The notes below the pieces were generated by a model, which worked only from the letters and a program-made list of their open reading frames with translations, searched no databases and was not told where the DNA came from. Position numbers and translations under genes: made by a program. From positions 434,001-498,000 of the forward strand of contig JADJXO010000002.1 of the NCBI GenBank assembly GCA_016715825.1: DNA of 64,000 nt, written 5' to 3'. Numbering within the stretch: the stretch's first letter is position 1; every line of letters begins with the position of its first letter. The DNA is from Nitrospira sp. (GTDB lineage: Bacteria > Nitrospirota > Nitrospiria > Nitrospirales > Nitrospiraceae). Positions 1 through 8,915 of the stretch are shown piece by piece.

Positions 1-84
1 GCAATGTCGCGGGTGAAGGATAGAAGAAAGATGAATATCTGCCTCACGGCTCAGTGCGCTGTGTCCTCTCTCGATAGGAGATCA

Positions 85-1428
85 TCAGGTCCGTGCCAGC
101 CAACTGTTGAGTTCCTCCATGTCTGTTCGCGAGAGGGTGCCGCCCCAGACTCGTAACGCCACCAAGGACCGGATATAGTCGTAGCGGGCTCGGGCGTGGG
201 CGAAGCGGGATTTCAAGAGATTCTTCTTGGCTTCCAGCAGGGCCACGATCGTGGCCGCCCCCAATTCGTAGCCTCGTTGCTGCCCATCTCGGGCCTTGAC
301 GCGGGCCTCCACCTCGCGAGCGGTTGAGGCCATCCGCGCGTACCCGGTTTGGGCCCGCAGATACGCGGTTCGGGTCTCTCGTTCGATCTCCCGTTGCTTC
401 TGCAGGTGCTGATACTTGGTCGTTTCAAAGCGGGCGAGGGCTTCGCGTTCTCCGGCCCTCACGCTGCCTCCGGAATACAACGGCACAGTGAGTTGCACTC
501 CTAATGTGCCGACGGTATAGGGGTCCAGCTGACGGTTGTCAAACCCGCCGTTCTTGGCATAAATGCCGGCCATCTGCAGAGACAACTGGGGGAGATGGTT
601 GGCCCACTGACTGGCAATAGTCTTGGCGGCGGCATCCATCGCGTGCTGCAAGGCTCGGATCGCCGGATGACGCGCCACGGCGTTGGCCACCCACTGGTCG
701 GACTCTCCAGGCACCGGTGGCAGTTCCTCTCGCGTGAGCCGCGCCAGATCAGCCACCGGCACCCCGACTACCTCGCGGACCTTCTCCAAGGCGACGGCCT
801 TGCCATTGTCGATTTCGAGCTCGCGCGTCTTGAGCGTGTGGTAATAGGCGTCCACCTCGTAGAGATCCGTGATTTTCGCCATGGCACGCTCGTACAGGCG
901 ACGCATCCGCTGCAGATCCCGGTCGGTCAGGTCGAGCTCGCTCCGTACGTACCCGGCTTCATCATGGGCTTCCAGGAACTCCAAGTAGCGATCGACGAGG
1001 TCTGTGGCGAGCCCCATGCGGGCGTCGTCTAAGTCCTGCTCCGTCTGTTTGACCGTCAACCCGGCGCCTTCATAGGCGCGATACGACGCCAGATCGAAGA
1101 GCGCTTGCCGGGCCTGGACGATGCCGCGTAATCCCTGATATTGCGTGGTGATATCCACCGTCTGCCCCGTGAAGCGGGTAGGGACTTCCTGGGTGAATTC
1201 GTTCCACGTGACGTTGCCGATGGCCGACACCTGGGGCAAGAGCTTGCTGCGCGCCTGCTCCTTCTGGGCCTCCGCCTGCATGATGGAATACTTCCGGCTC
1301 TCGACCACCGGATTCGTGGTGAGGGCCAGATCGTAGAGTTGGAGTAAATTGGCCGGTGATCGTTCGGCCGCTTCGACAGCCGAGCTGAGGACTATCAGGA
1401 TCACCATGAGCACGCTTCGGGTATGCAT
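85..1428 (-). CDS. TolC-family outer-membrane channel of a type I secretion system
   Basis: 447 aa with an N-terminal hydrophobic signal (about residues 5-20) followed by the helical repeats of an outer membrane efflux protein. A conserved stretch near residues 315-330 (VPLYSGGSVRAGEREA) matches the TolC family. The protein would form the trimeric outer-membrane tunnel that receives substrate from the HlyD adaptor. It is the last gene of a minus-strand run (RTX protein, ABC transporter, HlyD, TolC), 13 bp after the HlyD stop, so it is probably co-transcribed. Length is normal for the family. Because the neighbouring ABC gene is broken, this channel may be orphaned or may serve another pump. 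Confidence 0.9.
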   Translation of the reverse strand: MHTRSVLMVILIVLSSAVEAAERSPANLLQLYDLALTTNPVVESRKYSIMQAEAQKEQARSKLLPQVSAIGNVTWNEFTQEVPTRFTGQTVDITTQYQGLRGIVQARQALFDLASYRAYEGAGLTVKQTEQDLDDARMGLATDLVDRYLEFLEAHDEAGYVRSELDLTDRDLQRMRRLYERAMAKITDLYEVDAYYHTLKTRELEIDNGKAVALEKVREVVGVPVADLARLTREELPPVPGESDQWVANAVARHPAIRALQHAMDAAAKTIASQWANHLPQLSLQMAGIYAKNGGFDNRQLDPYTVGTLGVQLTVPLYSGGSVRAGEREALARFETTKYQHLQKQREIERETRTAYLRAQTGYARMASTAREVEARVKARDGQQRGYELGAATIVALLEAKKNLLKSRFAHARARYDYIRSLVALRVWGGTLSRTDMEELNSWLART

Positions 1429-1441
1429 CGTCGTGCTCCGC

Positions 1442-2773
1442 TCAATCCTCGATTAAGGCACGCTTGAAACTATCGGTCAGGGGTTTCATCACATACTGGA
1501 CCAGCGTCCGGGCCCCGGTCTGGATGAGCACCTCCGCCGGCATCCCCGGCACCAGTGCGAGCTCGGCCGTACTCAAGGCCTCAAGGCCTTCGGGAGAGAC
1601 CGCGACTCTCGCCAGATAGTAGGCGGTCTCGCCGTCTTGATGGTCCCCGATAAGACGATCCGCCGACACACTGATCAGCGTGCCCTCGATCGTCGGGAGA
1701 TCTCGGGTCTTGAACGCGCTGAACCGCACCTCCGCACGCTGGCCGACCTTGACCCGATCAATGTCGATGGGATCGACTTGCGCTTCGATGATCAGGTTCT
1801 GATCTTGCGGGACAATGTCGAGCAACCGTCCACCTGGTTGAATGACGGCCCCGATGGTATGTACGGTCAACCCCAACACCATCCCTGAGACAGGAGCCTT
1901 GATGACGGAGCGGTTAACCGTGCTCTCAATTGATTGTACTTTCTCGCGGAGTTGGAACAAATCGGCCTGGACGTCGCTCAGCTCTTTGGCGACTTCCCGT
2001 TGGAGGTCTTTGTGCAGTTGGAGAATTTTTAGTTCGATCTCTGCGATCTGCAACTCGCTCGCGGCCATATCGGACAGGAGTTGCCCGCGCTGGCCTTCAC
2101 TCTGCGCCAGGGCGCGCTCTAATTCCTCGACCTTCTGTTTCTCAGTAAACCCCTCTTGTAAGAGGCTCTTGAAGTCGTGGAGGTCGGCTCGGTAGGATTC
2201 TACGAGTCGATTTCGACTGCGCGTCTGCGCGCGCAGGCCTGTCACTTTCGCGTGCAGTTGCTCGATCTGTCGCCGATACACCGCACGTGCTCCGTCGGTC
2301 GCCGCCTGGCGCACGTTGAATGTTTGATCCTGCAACCGGATGGCGTCTTGGACGCGCGGGTCGTCCCGCTGTGCGAGCAGGTCCTGAGGGTAAGGCACGC
2401 TTGGGAGGCCGTCGCGTTGCGCCGCCAGGCGGGCTTCCTGTGCGAGTCGCAGATAGAGCTGCCCACGGAAGACTTCGAGTTGGGCGCGAGACTGGGTATC
2501 GTCCAGTGTCGCGATGACCTGGTCAGCTTGCACGGCATCTCCATCATGCACCGCCAGGCTTCGAATGATGCCCCCCTCCAAATGCTGCACGGTTTTCCGG
2601 TAGTGTTCGACCGCAATCACACCGGGTGCCAAGGCGGCACTCTGGAGCGGCGCGAGGGAAGCCCAGGTGCCGAATCCGCCAAAGACCACCAGCACGAGGA
2701 CCAGTCCCTGCCGACGGATCGCACGATCATCACTCAAGGCAGACTGTGGCGCAGCGAGTAATAGTTTAGCCAT
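1442..2773 (-). CDS. HlyD-family type I secretion periplasmic adaptor
   Basis: 443 aa. One transmembrane helix lies near residues 25-45 (LVLVLVVFGGFGTW), then a biotinyl/lipoyl-like segment (HLEGGIIRSLAVHDGD), a long coiled-coil hairpin (about 140-280) and a second lipoyl half (VIKAPVSGMVLGLTVHT). The HLEGGI motif is typical of PrtE/AprE-type adaptors that work with an ABC exporter and TolC to secrete RTX proteins. It starts 10 bp after the ABC transporter stop. Intact, with normal length. Function is assigned from family and from its place between the ABC transporter and TolC. Confidence 0.92.
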   Translation of the reverse strand: MAKLLLAAPQSALSDDRAIRRQGLVLVLVVFGGFGTWASLAPLQSAALAPGVIAVEHYRKTVQHLEGGIIRSLAVHDGDAVQADQVIATLDDTQSRAQLEVFRGQLYLRLAQEARLAAQRDGLPSVPYPQDLLAQRDDPRVQDAIRLQDQTFNVRQAATDGARAVYRRQIEQLHAKVTGLRAQTRSRNRLVESYRADLHDFKSLLQEGFTEKQKVEELERALAQSEGQRGQLLSDMAASELQIAEIELKILQLHKDLQREVAKELSDVQADLFQLREKVQSIESTVNRSVIKAPVSGMVLGLTVHTIGAVIQPGGRLLDIVPQDQNLIIEAQVDPIDIDRVKVGQRAEVRFSAFKTRDLPTIEGTLISVSADRLIGDHQDGETAYYLARVAVSPEGLEALSTAELALVPGMPAEVLIQTGARTLVQYVMKPLTDSFKRALIED

Positions 2774-2783
2774 GGGACACTCC

Positions 2784-4578
2784 TTATGGGTTCAGTCCTG
2801 ATACAACCGACATGGCCTGGCCTTCCGGTACCACTGCGGTCGGTCGTGGCGAAGCCGCCACGGCGTGTGGTTGAGTCATGGCCGCCAACACCTTGTCTCG
2901 GGGCCCGTACAGGGCCAGTTTGCCGTGGGTGATCAGCGCGATCCGATGCACGGCCTTCAGGATCGTCGTCCGATGCGTGACCACCACCACCGTACACCCG
3001 TGCTGCTGTAATTGGTGTAACGTCATCTGGAGCGCGGCTTCCCCGGCCATGTCGAGATTGGCATTGGGTTCATCCAGCACCACCAGGCGCGGGCGTCCGT
3101 AGATCGCTCGGGCAATGCCGATCCGTTGTTGTTGCCCCGCCGACAGCGCTACGCCTCCGCCGATCAACGGCGTGTCATAGGCCTGCGGGAAGGTCAGCAC
3201 CATCTCGTGGATTCCTGCCAACTGCGCCGCGTCAACGACCTGTGTCGGGTCGACCACCCCGAAGCGGGCGATGTTCTCCGCCACGGTGCCGTCGAGCAAT
3301 TCCACATCTTGGGGAAGGTACCCAATAGACTGGCCGAGCTGGGTCCGATCCCAGTTCTGCACGTCGGCGCCATCTAGGCAGGCCCGCCCGCGCGCCGGAG
3401 GGTACAGGCCGAGCATCGCCCGCGCGACGGTGGATTTGCCGGCCGCGCTCGGCCCGATCAGCGCCACGGTCGTTCCCGGCTCGATGGTGAGGGTGACTCC
3501 GTTGAGGATGGGCTCTTGCCGCCCCGGCACCGTGATGACGAGATCATCCAGTGTGATCTGTCCCCGTAACGGGGGGAGTGTCATGCGGGGTTCTTCGGCT
3601 GGAATGGCGCGCAGCAGGGTCTCGAGCCGTTGCGAGGCCTCACGTGCCCCGAGGAATCCGCGCCAGCCCGCAATCATTTGGTCCAACGGCGCCAGCGCGC
3701 GCCCCAAAAGAATGGACCCGGAGATGACCAGCCCTGGCGTGATCTGCTTCTGAATCGCGAGATAGGCCCCCAAGCCCAACGCCAAGGATTGAATCGTCAA
3801 CCGGTAGGTGCGTGACAACGCGTTGATCAAGCTCGCCTTGGTGCTGGCCCGACTCTGCAGCGCCAACACCTGTCGTTGTTTCATGTGCCAGCGAGCCCGC
3901 AAGCGGGGCAGCATCCCCATGGCCTCCACCACTTCGGCATTGCGAAGATTCCGCTGCGTAAACTGGGTGGCCTCGAGCGCGTCCCGGTTCGCCTCCGCCA
4001 GATCGGTGCGCGTCGCCAGCTCGTTCCAGAACGTCAAGCCCAGTAACAGGAGCACGGACACGACCGCCACGATCCCAAAGTACGGATGAAACAAGAACAT
4101 GAATCCCACATAGATCGGGATCCAGGGGGCATCGAAAAAGGCCAGCAACCCAGGGCCGGTCAAGAATTGGCGGAGTTGCACGACATCGCTCAGCGGTTGG
4201 GCCGTCGACACCTGCCGGCTGCTGGTGAGCGACTGGGCAAAGATGGCGTCGAACACCCGTTCCCCCAGCTGTTCGTCGAGCCGGGCACTGGTCGCCACCA
4301 TGATTCGGGAGCGGATCCATTTCGAGTCCGCCCAGCACGAGAAAGAGAAAGACGGTGATCAGGGTGAGCATCAGCAGCGTCGACTCGCTCCCGCTCTGCA
4401 ACACCCGGTCGTACACCGCCAGCATGTAAATCGCCGGCACGAGCATCAGGAGATTGACGAACAGGCTAAAGAACGCGGTACTCAGAAAAGACCCGCGACA
4501 GGCCGCCAGGGCCTGGCGTAGATCGGAGGAGTCGCTCGTTACAGGTATGGCTGGTGTGGCGGTGTTTGGTTTCATCAT
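2784..4578 (-). pseudogene. Type I secretion ABC transporter (PrtD-like), frameshifted
   Basis: The coding sequence is in two frames. The first (start 4578) gives about 85 residues with two predicted membrane helices and ends in LVLGGLE. The second frame continues with WIRSRIMVATSARLDE, the expected PrtD-family sequence, and runs 505 residues from its first Met to the stop at 2784. Removing one base from the TTT run at 4320-4322 (AAA on the coding strand) restores one reading frame of about 597 aa, the usual PrtD length. The ATPase half has Walker A (GPSAAGKST), signature LSAGQQQRI and Walker B (LVVLDEP). It would energise export of the RTX protein. Either a true null mutation or a homopolymer sequencing error. 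Confidence 0.85.
4320..4322 (-). other. Frameshift site in the type I secretion ABC gene
   Basis: The coding strand reads GAAATGGATCCG here. With one A fewer it reads GAA TGG ATC CGC, joining LGGLE to WIRSRI, the junction expected for PrtD-type transporters. The run is only three bases long, which makes a polymerase slip or sequencing error possible but not certain. Confidence 0.75.
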
Positions 4579-4804
4579 GGTTATCGCCGGTGCATGAAGC
4601 TATGGAGAAGCAACAATGACCTCTCATGTCTGATGAAGACGCATAAATCCATTAGTCACAACGTCGCAAATTTGGCTACCTATGTAGCTCATCGTACTGG
4701 AGCTTTCAAGCCATATGGCCGGATCTTTTGGTCGGTCCATTTGGATCAGGCATGCACGCCGTCCCTCCTGACAGACATTTCCATGTTCCCGCCTCGGCCC
4801 ACGC

Positions 4805-4829
4805 AGGGCGCCCCGGACAGGAACGCCCT
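4805..4829. terminator. Hairpin downstream of the RTX gene
   Basis: AGGGCG at 4805-4810 pairs with CGCCCT at 4824-4829, 18 bp past the stop of the minus-strand RTX gene. There is no T-tract, so it may be a weak terminator or an mRNA-end stabiliser. A hairpin in the same relative place follows the second RTX remnant. Confidence 0.4.
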
Positions 4830-4846
4830 TTGTGGTGTCACGAGTC

Positions 4847-5959
4847 TTAGAGGAGAATGTCGCTGCCAGGATGCCCCGCTTGGACGAAAAGCGCCGGAGC
4901 ACCGGTCAACTGAATCTCCATTTCCGCCGCTGCATCCAGATCGGTGTTGACCCGCAGGATCCCTCCCGAATACCAGGCCCGACCAAGCCCGCCTGGCGCT
5001 GCGCCGTTCCAGATGAAAGCCTGGTTGCCGGCTATGAAGGGATTGGCATCGATTGTGGAGAGGTCAATCCGGTCGCCTGCAAGCACTCCTCGTCCGTTAA
5101 AGTCGGTGATGACATCCCGACTTAGGACACCAGGTCCGCTTTCGTTGACCGCATTGTAATCGAAGGTATCGAACGCCAATGTCCCACCACCTCCGGTCAG
5201 GACATCGCGACCGGCCGCACCGGTCAGATGGTCGTTGCCGGTCTCCCCGTTGAGGGTGTCATTGCCGGTGCCGCCGTTGAGCCGGTCGTTGCCGGTAAAC
5301 CCGAGGAGCGTGTCATTACCAGATCCACCGTTGAGGATATCGTCGCCCGTCCAGCCGTCCAGGCGGTCGTTGCCGGCCTCCCCGTTGAGGGTGTCATTGC
5401 CGGTGCCGCCGTTGAGCCGGTCGTTGCCGGTCCACCCGAGGAGTGTGTCATTGCCGTCGCCACCGTTGAGAATATCGTCGCCTGTCCAGCCGTCCAGGCG
5501 GTCGTTGCCTCCCAGGCCGTTGAGGGTGTCATTGCCAGCCTGGCCGTTGAGCACGTTGTTCAGGCCATTGCCGGTAAGGGTATCGTTGAAGTTCGAGCCG
5601 GTGAGATTCTCAATGCTCACGAGACGGTCCAAGCCGGCCCCTCCCGTGTTCTGGAACCCCGCCAGATTCAGGTTGACGGAGACAGGACCTGCACCAATAT
5701 ACGAGGCGGTATCGGTCCCGAGCCCCCCGTTGAGGGTGTCAGTGCCGGAGCCCCCGTTGAGGGTGTCATTGCCGGCCTCACCATTAAGCGTGTCATTACC
5801 GGCTTCCCCGTTGAGAGTGTCATTGCCGATACCCCCGTTGAGGATATCGTTACCAGCACGCCCAAACAATTGATCGTTTCCACCAAATCCAAAAATACTG
5901 TCAGCGACGTTTGTGCCTATGAGAGTATTATTTGAGTTATTTCCGAATATGATCGCCAT
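4847..5959 (-). CDS. RTX (hemolysin-type calcium-binding repeat) secreted protein
   Basis: 370 aa without a Sec signal. Nonapeptide repeats of the GGxGNDxLxG type fill residues 19-84 and 115-255, separated by a non-repeat segment. The C-terminal 110 residues resemble the serralysin/M10 C-terminal domain and carry the uncleaved type I secretion signal, ending in SDILL. No catalytic domain is present, so it is a pure repeat protein, perhaps a surface layer or adhesive factor. A strong ribosome site (AGGAGG, 7 bp before ATG) fixes the start. It heads the type I secretion gene run and is its likely substrate. Two 135-bp tandem DNA units encode part of the repeat block. Confidence 0.92.
   Translation of the reverse strand: MAIIFGNNSNNTLIGTNVADSIFGFGGNDQLFGRAGNDILNGGIGNDTLNGEAGNDTLNGEAGNDTLNGGSGTDTLNGGLGTDTASYIGAGPVSVNLNLAGFQNTGGAGLDRLVSIENLTGSNFNDTLTGNGLNNVLNGQAGNDTLNGLGGNDRLDGWTGDDILNGGDGNDTLLGWTGNDRLNGGTGNDTLNGEAGNDRLDGWTGDDILNGGSGNDTLLGFTGNDRLNGGTGNDTLNGETGNDHLTGAAGRDVLTGGGGTLAFDTFDYNAVNESGPGVLSRDVITDFNGRGVLAGDRIDLSTIDANPFIAGNQAFIWNGAAPGGLGRAWYSGGILRVNTDLDAAAEMEIQLTGAPALFVQAGHPGSDILL
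5234..5503 (-). repeat. Two tandem 135-bp units inside the RTX gene
   Basis: The units 5234-5368 and 5369-5503 are near-identical in phase and length, each coding 45 residues (five nonapeptides with the landmarks NDRLDGWTGDD and GNDTLLG). A third copy of the first bases begins at 5504 but then diverges. Differences include W/F and D/S changes, so the duplication is recent but not brand new. Confidence 0.85.
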
Positions 5960-6850
5960 TACAACCTCCTAAGTTGGTGTGGTCTCCTGCCCGGATCTTC
6001 CGGGTCAGGGTGAATGAGGGAGAACGGTCTTCGTCTAGGCCTGCCCCTCCCTCATGATTCCTACTCACTTCCCTGCGGGGTGCTGTGCCCCTCTCACCTC
6101 GGCGTCCGCCCTCCTTTCCTTCCGAGGGGTTCCGAATTGTGCGCACGACACTGCCGACTGACCGCTCTCACCCGACCGAGCCTACGTGCTATGCCACGAG
6201 CGTCTGCTTTCGTCGGGAATCCCTCCGCCGAGAGATTCGTGCAGCCTTCAGGCTGCCTCTGCAGAGCCGGCCACAACACGTTACGTTCGCTGTTGGGGCA
6301 AGAGGCTCGGGCGTGTGTAGAGCAAGCTCGATGCCGACCTCAGGGGACGACGTGGACGGTGGTAGATGGCCTGCCAAGCGTACGTAATTACTACAATATG
6401 AACGCAATCTATGAAGTCATACGTAGGCGGATACTTCTGCCGATGAGCGGCGAATGTATCGGAAGAGATACGGCGATGAATCCAATCAGATACAGGGGTG
6501 ACTGTCCGGTGGGGCATCATCTCCACTATCCAAGCCGGGCGACCGTGTTCATAGCCTGATGGCGCAACGGGCAGGCTACGGACACGCACGGGTCGTCTCC
6601 GGTCCGCTGAGGGAACCAGGAACATGGGTGGGCGACCGGGCTGAGCCTCAGATGCGTGTGGAACCATAGCCCACACTTCCTCCGTGAAGGTGCGGGTACC
6701 AGGAGATGTGTATGGTTATGGGAAGGTGTTACATGAATGTTGTGATGGAGCTAAAAATGGAGTTAACATTTCCTCATAGGTTCATGTTCGAGAAACAGGG
6801 GCGGGAGACGTTTCGAGACAGGATTCCCCGGTGACTCCTGAATCGGCCAC
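5960..6850. other. Gene-free stretch upstream of the RTX gene
   Basis: About 890 bp with no open frame I can support. The open frames in it have no ribosome site and no recognisable protein pattern. It presumably holds the RTX promoter and the intergenic region that followed the second RTX gene. Confidence 0.5.
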
Positions 6851-6880
6851 GGCGGACATCCCCGGATGGGGACGCCCGCC
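6851..6880. terminator. Hairpin downstream of the RTX remnant
   Basis: GGCGG...TCCCC pairs with GGGGA...CCGCC around the loop GGAT, with two mismatches, 15 bp past the stop of the minus-strand RTX remnant. No T-tract follows. Its position mirrors the hairpin after the intact RTX gene. Confidence 0.45.
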
Positions 6881-6895
6881 ATGGAGCCGCAAGTC

Positions 6896-7011
6896 TTACA
6901 GGAGAATGTCGCTACCGGCCGATGCCGGATTGACGACGAGCGGTGGAGCGCCTAGCAGCTGAATCTGGAATTCCGGGGCCGCATCTCCATCGGTGCTGCC
7001 CGACAGAACTC
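6896..7011 (-). pseudogene. 3' fragment of a second RTX protein gene
   Basis: The minus strand from the IS boundary encodes 38 codons ending in GSDILL and a TAA stop. It aligns without gaps to the C-terminus of the intact RTX protein: DGDAAPEFQIQLLGAPPL here against DLDAAAEMEIQLTGAPAL there, then both end SDILL. This is the secretion-signal end of a second type I substrate. The rest of the gene is missing and is not found on the other side of the IS element, so it was lost and not merely split. Confidence 0.85.
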
Positions 7012-7038
7012 TGACCTCGGTTGTCAATAGTGGACGCC
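7012..7038. repeat. IS3 left inverted repeat
   Basis: Begins TGACCTCGG and ends AGTGGACGCC. It matches the opposite end at about 20 of 27 positions. The RTX remnant reading frame enters this repeat. Confidence 0.7.
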
Positions 7039-7051
7039 ATGAATGACAGCC

Positions 7052-8221
7052 TCACACCGCCGGTTGTTGACGGGCCCACTGCTGGGCAAACGCCACTGGC
7101 GAGCGATTCCCGAGGCGTGAGTGCCGCCGCTGTCGGTTATAGAAGATCTCGATGTACTCCGCGATCTCGCGCCGTGCTTGCTCACGGGTCTCGTAGCGCC
7201 GGTGATGCACCAGTTCGTTCTTCAGCGTGCCCCAAAAACTTTCCATCGGAGCATTATCGTAGCAGTTGCCTCGCCGACTCATGGACGCGGTCATACCACA
7301 TTGGCGGACCTGATCTTGATAGGCCTGGGCACAATACGGTGAGCCACGATCGAGTGGTGGATCAGTCCCGGGTGTGGGCGCTTTGCCCATACCGCCGCGC
7401 CCAGCGCCTGGCTCACCAACTCCGTCGTCATCCGAGCCCCCATCGCATGTCCGACGACCTCGCAGGTGAACAAATCCTTGATGCCCGCGGATACAGCCAG
7501 CCTTCCGCGGTCGGCACGTACGTGATGTCGGTCACCCAGGTCTCGTTCGGTCGTGTGGCGGCAACGGTCTGCGCCAATACGTTGTCCGCGACCGGCCGCG
7601 CATGCGTCGAATCCGTGGTCGTCGTGAACCGGCGGACCTGGGTACAGCGCAGGCCCAGTTTCTTCCGCAGTCGCTTGATGCGGCCGATCCCAGCGGGGAA
7701 CCCGTCGGCATGCAATTCGGCTTGAAGCCGTTCCGGGCCGTACGTCTGACGGGTGCGCACATGGGCGGCGGATCGCCACTTCCAGCCGCGCATTCTCCTG
7801 ATCGCGTTTCGACGGCCGCCGATACTGCCAGGCATAGTAGCCGCTTCGAGACACCTCCAGCACCCGGCACAACAGACTCAGCGGATAGTGGGCACGCAGC
7901 GTCCTCATCAGCGCGTACCGGGCAGCTGCGCCTTCGCAAAGTACGCGGTGGCTTTTTTAAGATGTCGCGCTCCATCCGTGCTTCCGCAAGATCACGTTTG
8001 AGCCGGGACAGCTCTGCTTCTAGCTCCGTCACGGGCCGTCGGCTCGCGCCCACTGTCGCAAGCTGGCCGTGCCGAGCTCGCCCGACCCAGTTCTTGAGCG
8101 TTTTGCCCGACATGCTCAGGCGCCTGGCTGCCTCCGGAATCGTCACCTGCTGTTCCAGGACTAGCCGCACGGCCTGCTCTCGGAACTCCTTCGTATACTG
8201 CTGCCGCGGTATCTGTTCCAT
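7052..8221 (-). pseudogene. IS3-family transposase OrfA/OrfB, multiple frameshifts
   Basis: OrfA starts at 8221 (MEQIPRQQYTKEFREQAVRL) with an HTH and leucine-zipper-like stretch and reaches ERDILKK; the A6 run near 7965 then shifts the frame. OrfB pieces follow in three frames: MRTLRAHYPLSLLCRVLEVS, then QTYGPERLQAEL...RPNETWVTDITYV (first DDE aspartate region), then AGIKDLFTCEVVGHAMGARM, and finally CYDNAPMESFWGTLKNEL (DDE glutamate) to the stop at 7052. At least three indels break OrfB, near 7760, 7490 and 7340. The transposase cannot be made intact. Confidence 0.85.
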
Positions 8222-8254
8222 CTCACACCTCCAGACCTCTGATTGTAGGTTGAA

Positions 8255-8281
8255 GGCGTCCACTTTTTCGAGCCTAGCTCA
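8255..8281. repeat. IS3 right inverted repeat
   Basis: On the minus strand it begins TGAGCTAGG and ends AAAAAGTGGACGCC. The pcm fragment reads into it and stops within it at 8274-8276. Confidence 0.7.
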
Positions 8282-8612
8282 GTACATCCGTCATCTCGGC
8301 GACCAAAGAGGGTTGCGAAATGGTCTGGCCGTGACCTATGGACAAGGGGCCGTCGAGGTAGGCAAACAGAGCATACTTCCCCGGCACGAGGCGATGGCGT
8401 GGCACATGCCTCATCGCGGCAATGACGGCAGGATTCTTAATGCCGCGAGGGACAATGTATTGATCGACCATCCGGTTGCGTTCTGTCTCGCGGTTGGAAT
8501 CCATGGAAGAAGAGTCCGTTGCTCGGCTACAGGAGGAGATCCAGACCAGCAGACTGATGAGCGCGATGCAAGTGAGTGTACAGCACAAGGGACGTTGATC
8601 GGACCGTCTCAT
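8274..8612 (-). pseudogene. pcm: Protein-L-isoaspartate O-methyltransferase, N-terminal fragment
   Basis: 112 residues. From about residue 48 the sequence is classic Pcm: MVDQYIVPRGIKNPAVIAAM, then a VPRHRLVP-type motif and IGHGQTISQPSLVAEM, where the SAM-binding domain should begin. The frame stops in the inverted repeat of the IS element, so the whole methyltransferase core is missing. The first 30 residues look like a signal peptide with a lipobox-like ISSCS, which is unusual because most Pcm proteins are cytoplasmic; a periplasmic Pcm is possible. The rest of the gene is absent from the window. Confidence 0.85.
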
Positions 8613-8915
8613 GGCTTTCCCTCGCTAAGCAGTCAAGGTCATCCTGTTAAACAGGAGCAATCACGATGCCATGCTTGTTGTGCCGGAAAACAACGCGGAA
8701 GGTCATAGCGAGTTGGCGTAGCTGTAGCGTTCCACGACATCTATGACTGCGGTGTTGTGGCACAGTATCCCTGCTCCGTGTAAGTTCGATCGGCGCTCCC
8801 ACTCCAACCTTTCGGAGCGATTCAGCTTTTCCTCGATCTGTCTAGTGGCATCAGCCTTGCTCGCTTGACTTCGTTTCAGGTGACAAGCGTGAGGATGGTG
8901 TCATCCCGATCGATC
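8613..8915. other. Gap between pcm fragment and MAT pseudogene
   Basis: About 300 bp between two divergent gene remnants. No convincing gene, RNA or repeat is seen. It may hold the former divergent promoters of pcm and the S-adenosylmethionine synthetase gene. Confidence 0.4.

Larger units (their letters stand above)
7012..8281 (-). mobile_element. Decayed IS3-family insertion sequence
   Basis: About 1,270 bp bounded by imperfect 27-bp inverted repeats (7012-7038 and 8255-8281, about 20 of 27 matching, both starting TG and sharing AGTGGACGCC at the inner side). It encodes OrfA and OrfB transposase remnants of the IS3 family on the minus strand. The flanking triplets (CTC at 7009-7011, GTA at 8282-8284) do not match, so there is no target duplication, and the flanks are parts of different genes. 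This suggests the element mediated a deletion or recombination after insertion. Confidence 0.85.

Noticed and set aside
5228..5935. Long plus-strand open frame opposite the RTX gene (235 codons)
   Set aside because: It is the mirror of the RTX repeats: low-complexity, no ribosome site, and the minus-strand gene has a strong site and full family pattern.
6897..8276. Active transposon
   Set aside because: The transposase has several frame breaks and the element has no matching target duplication, so it is not active on its own.
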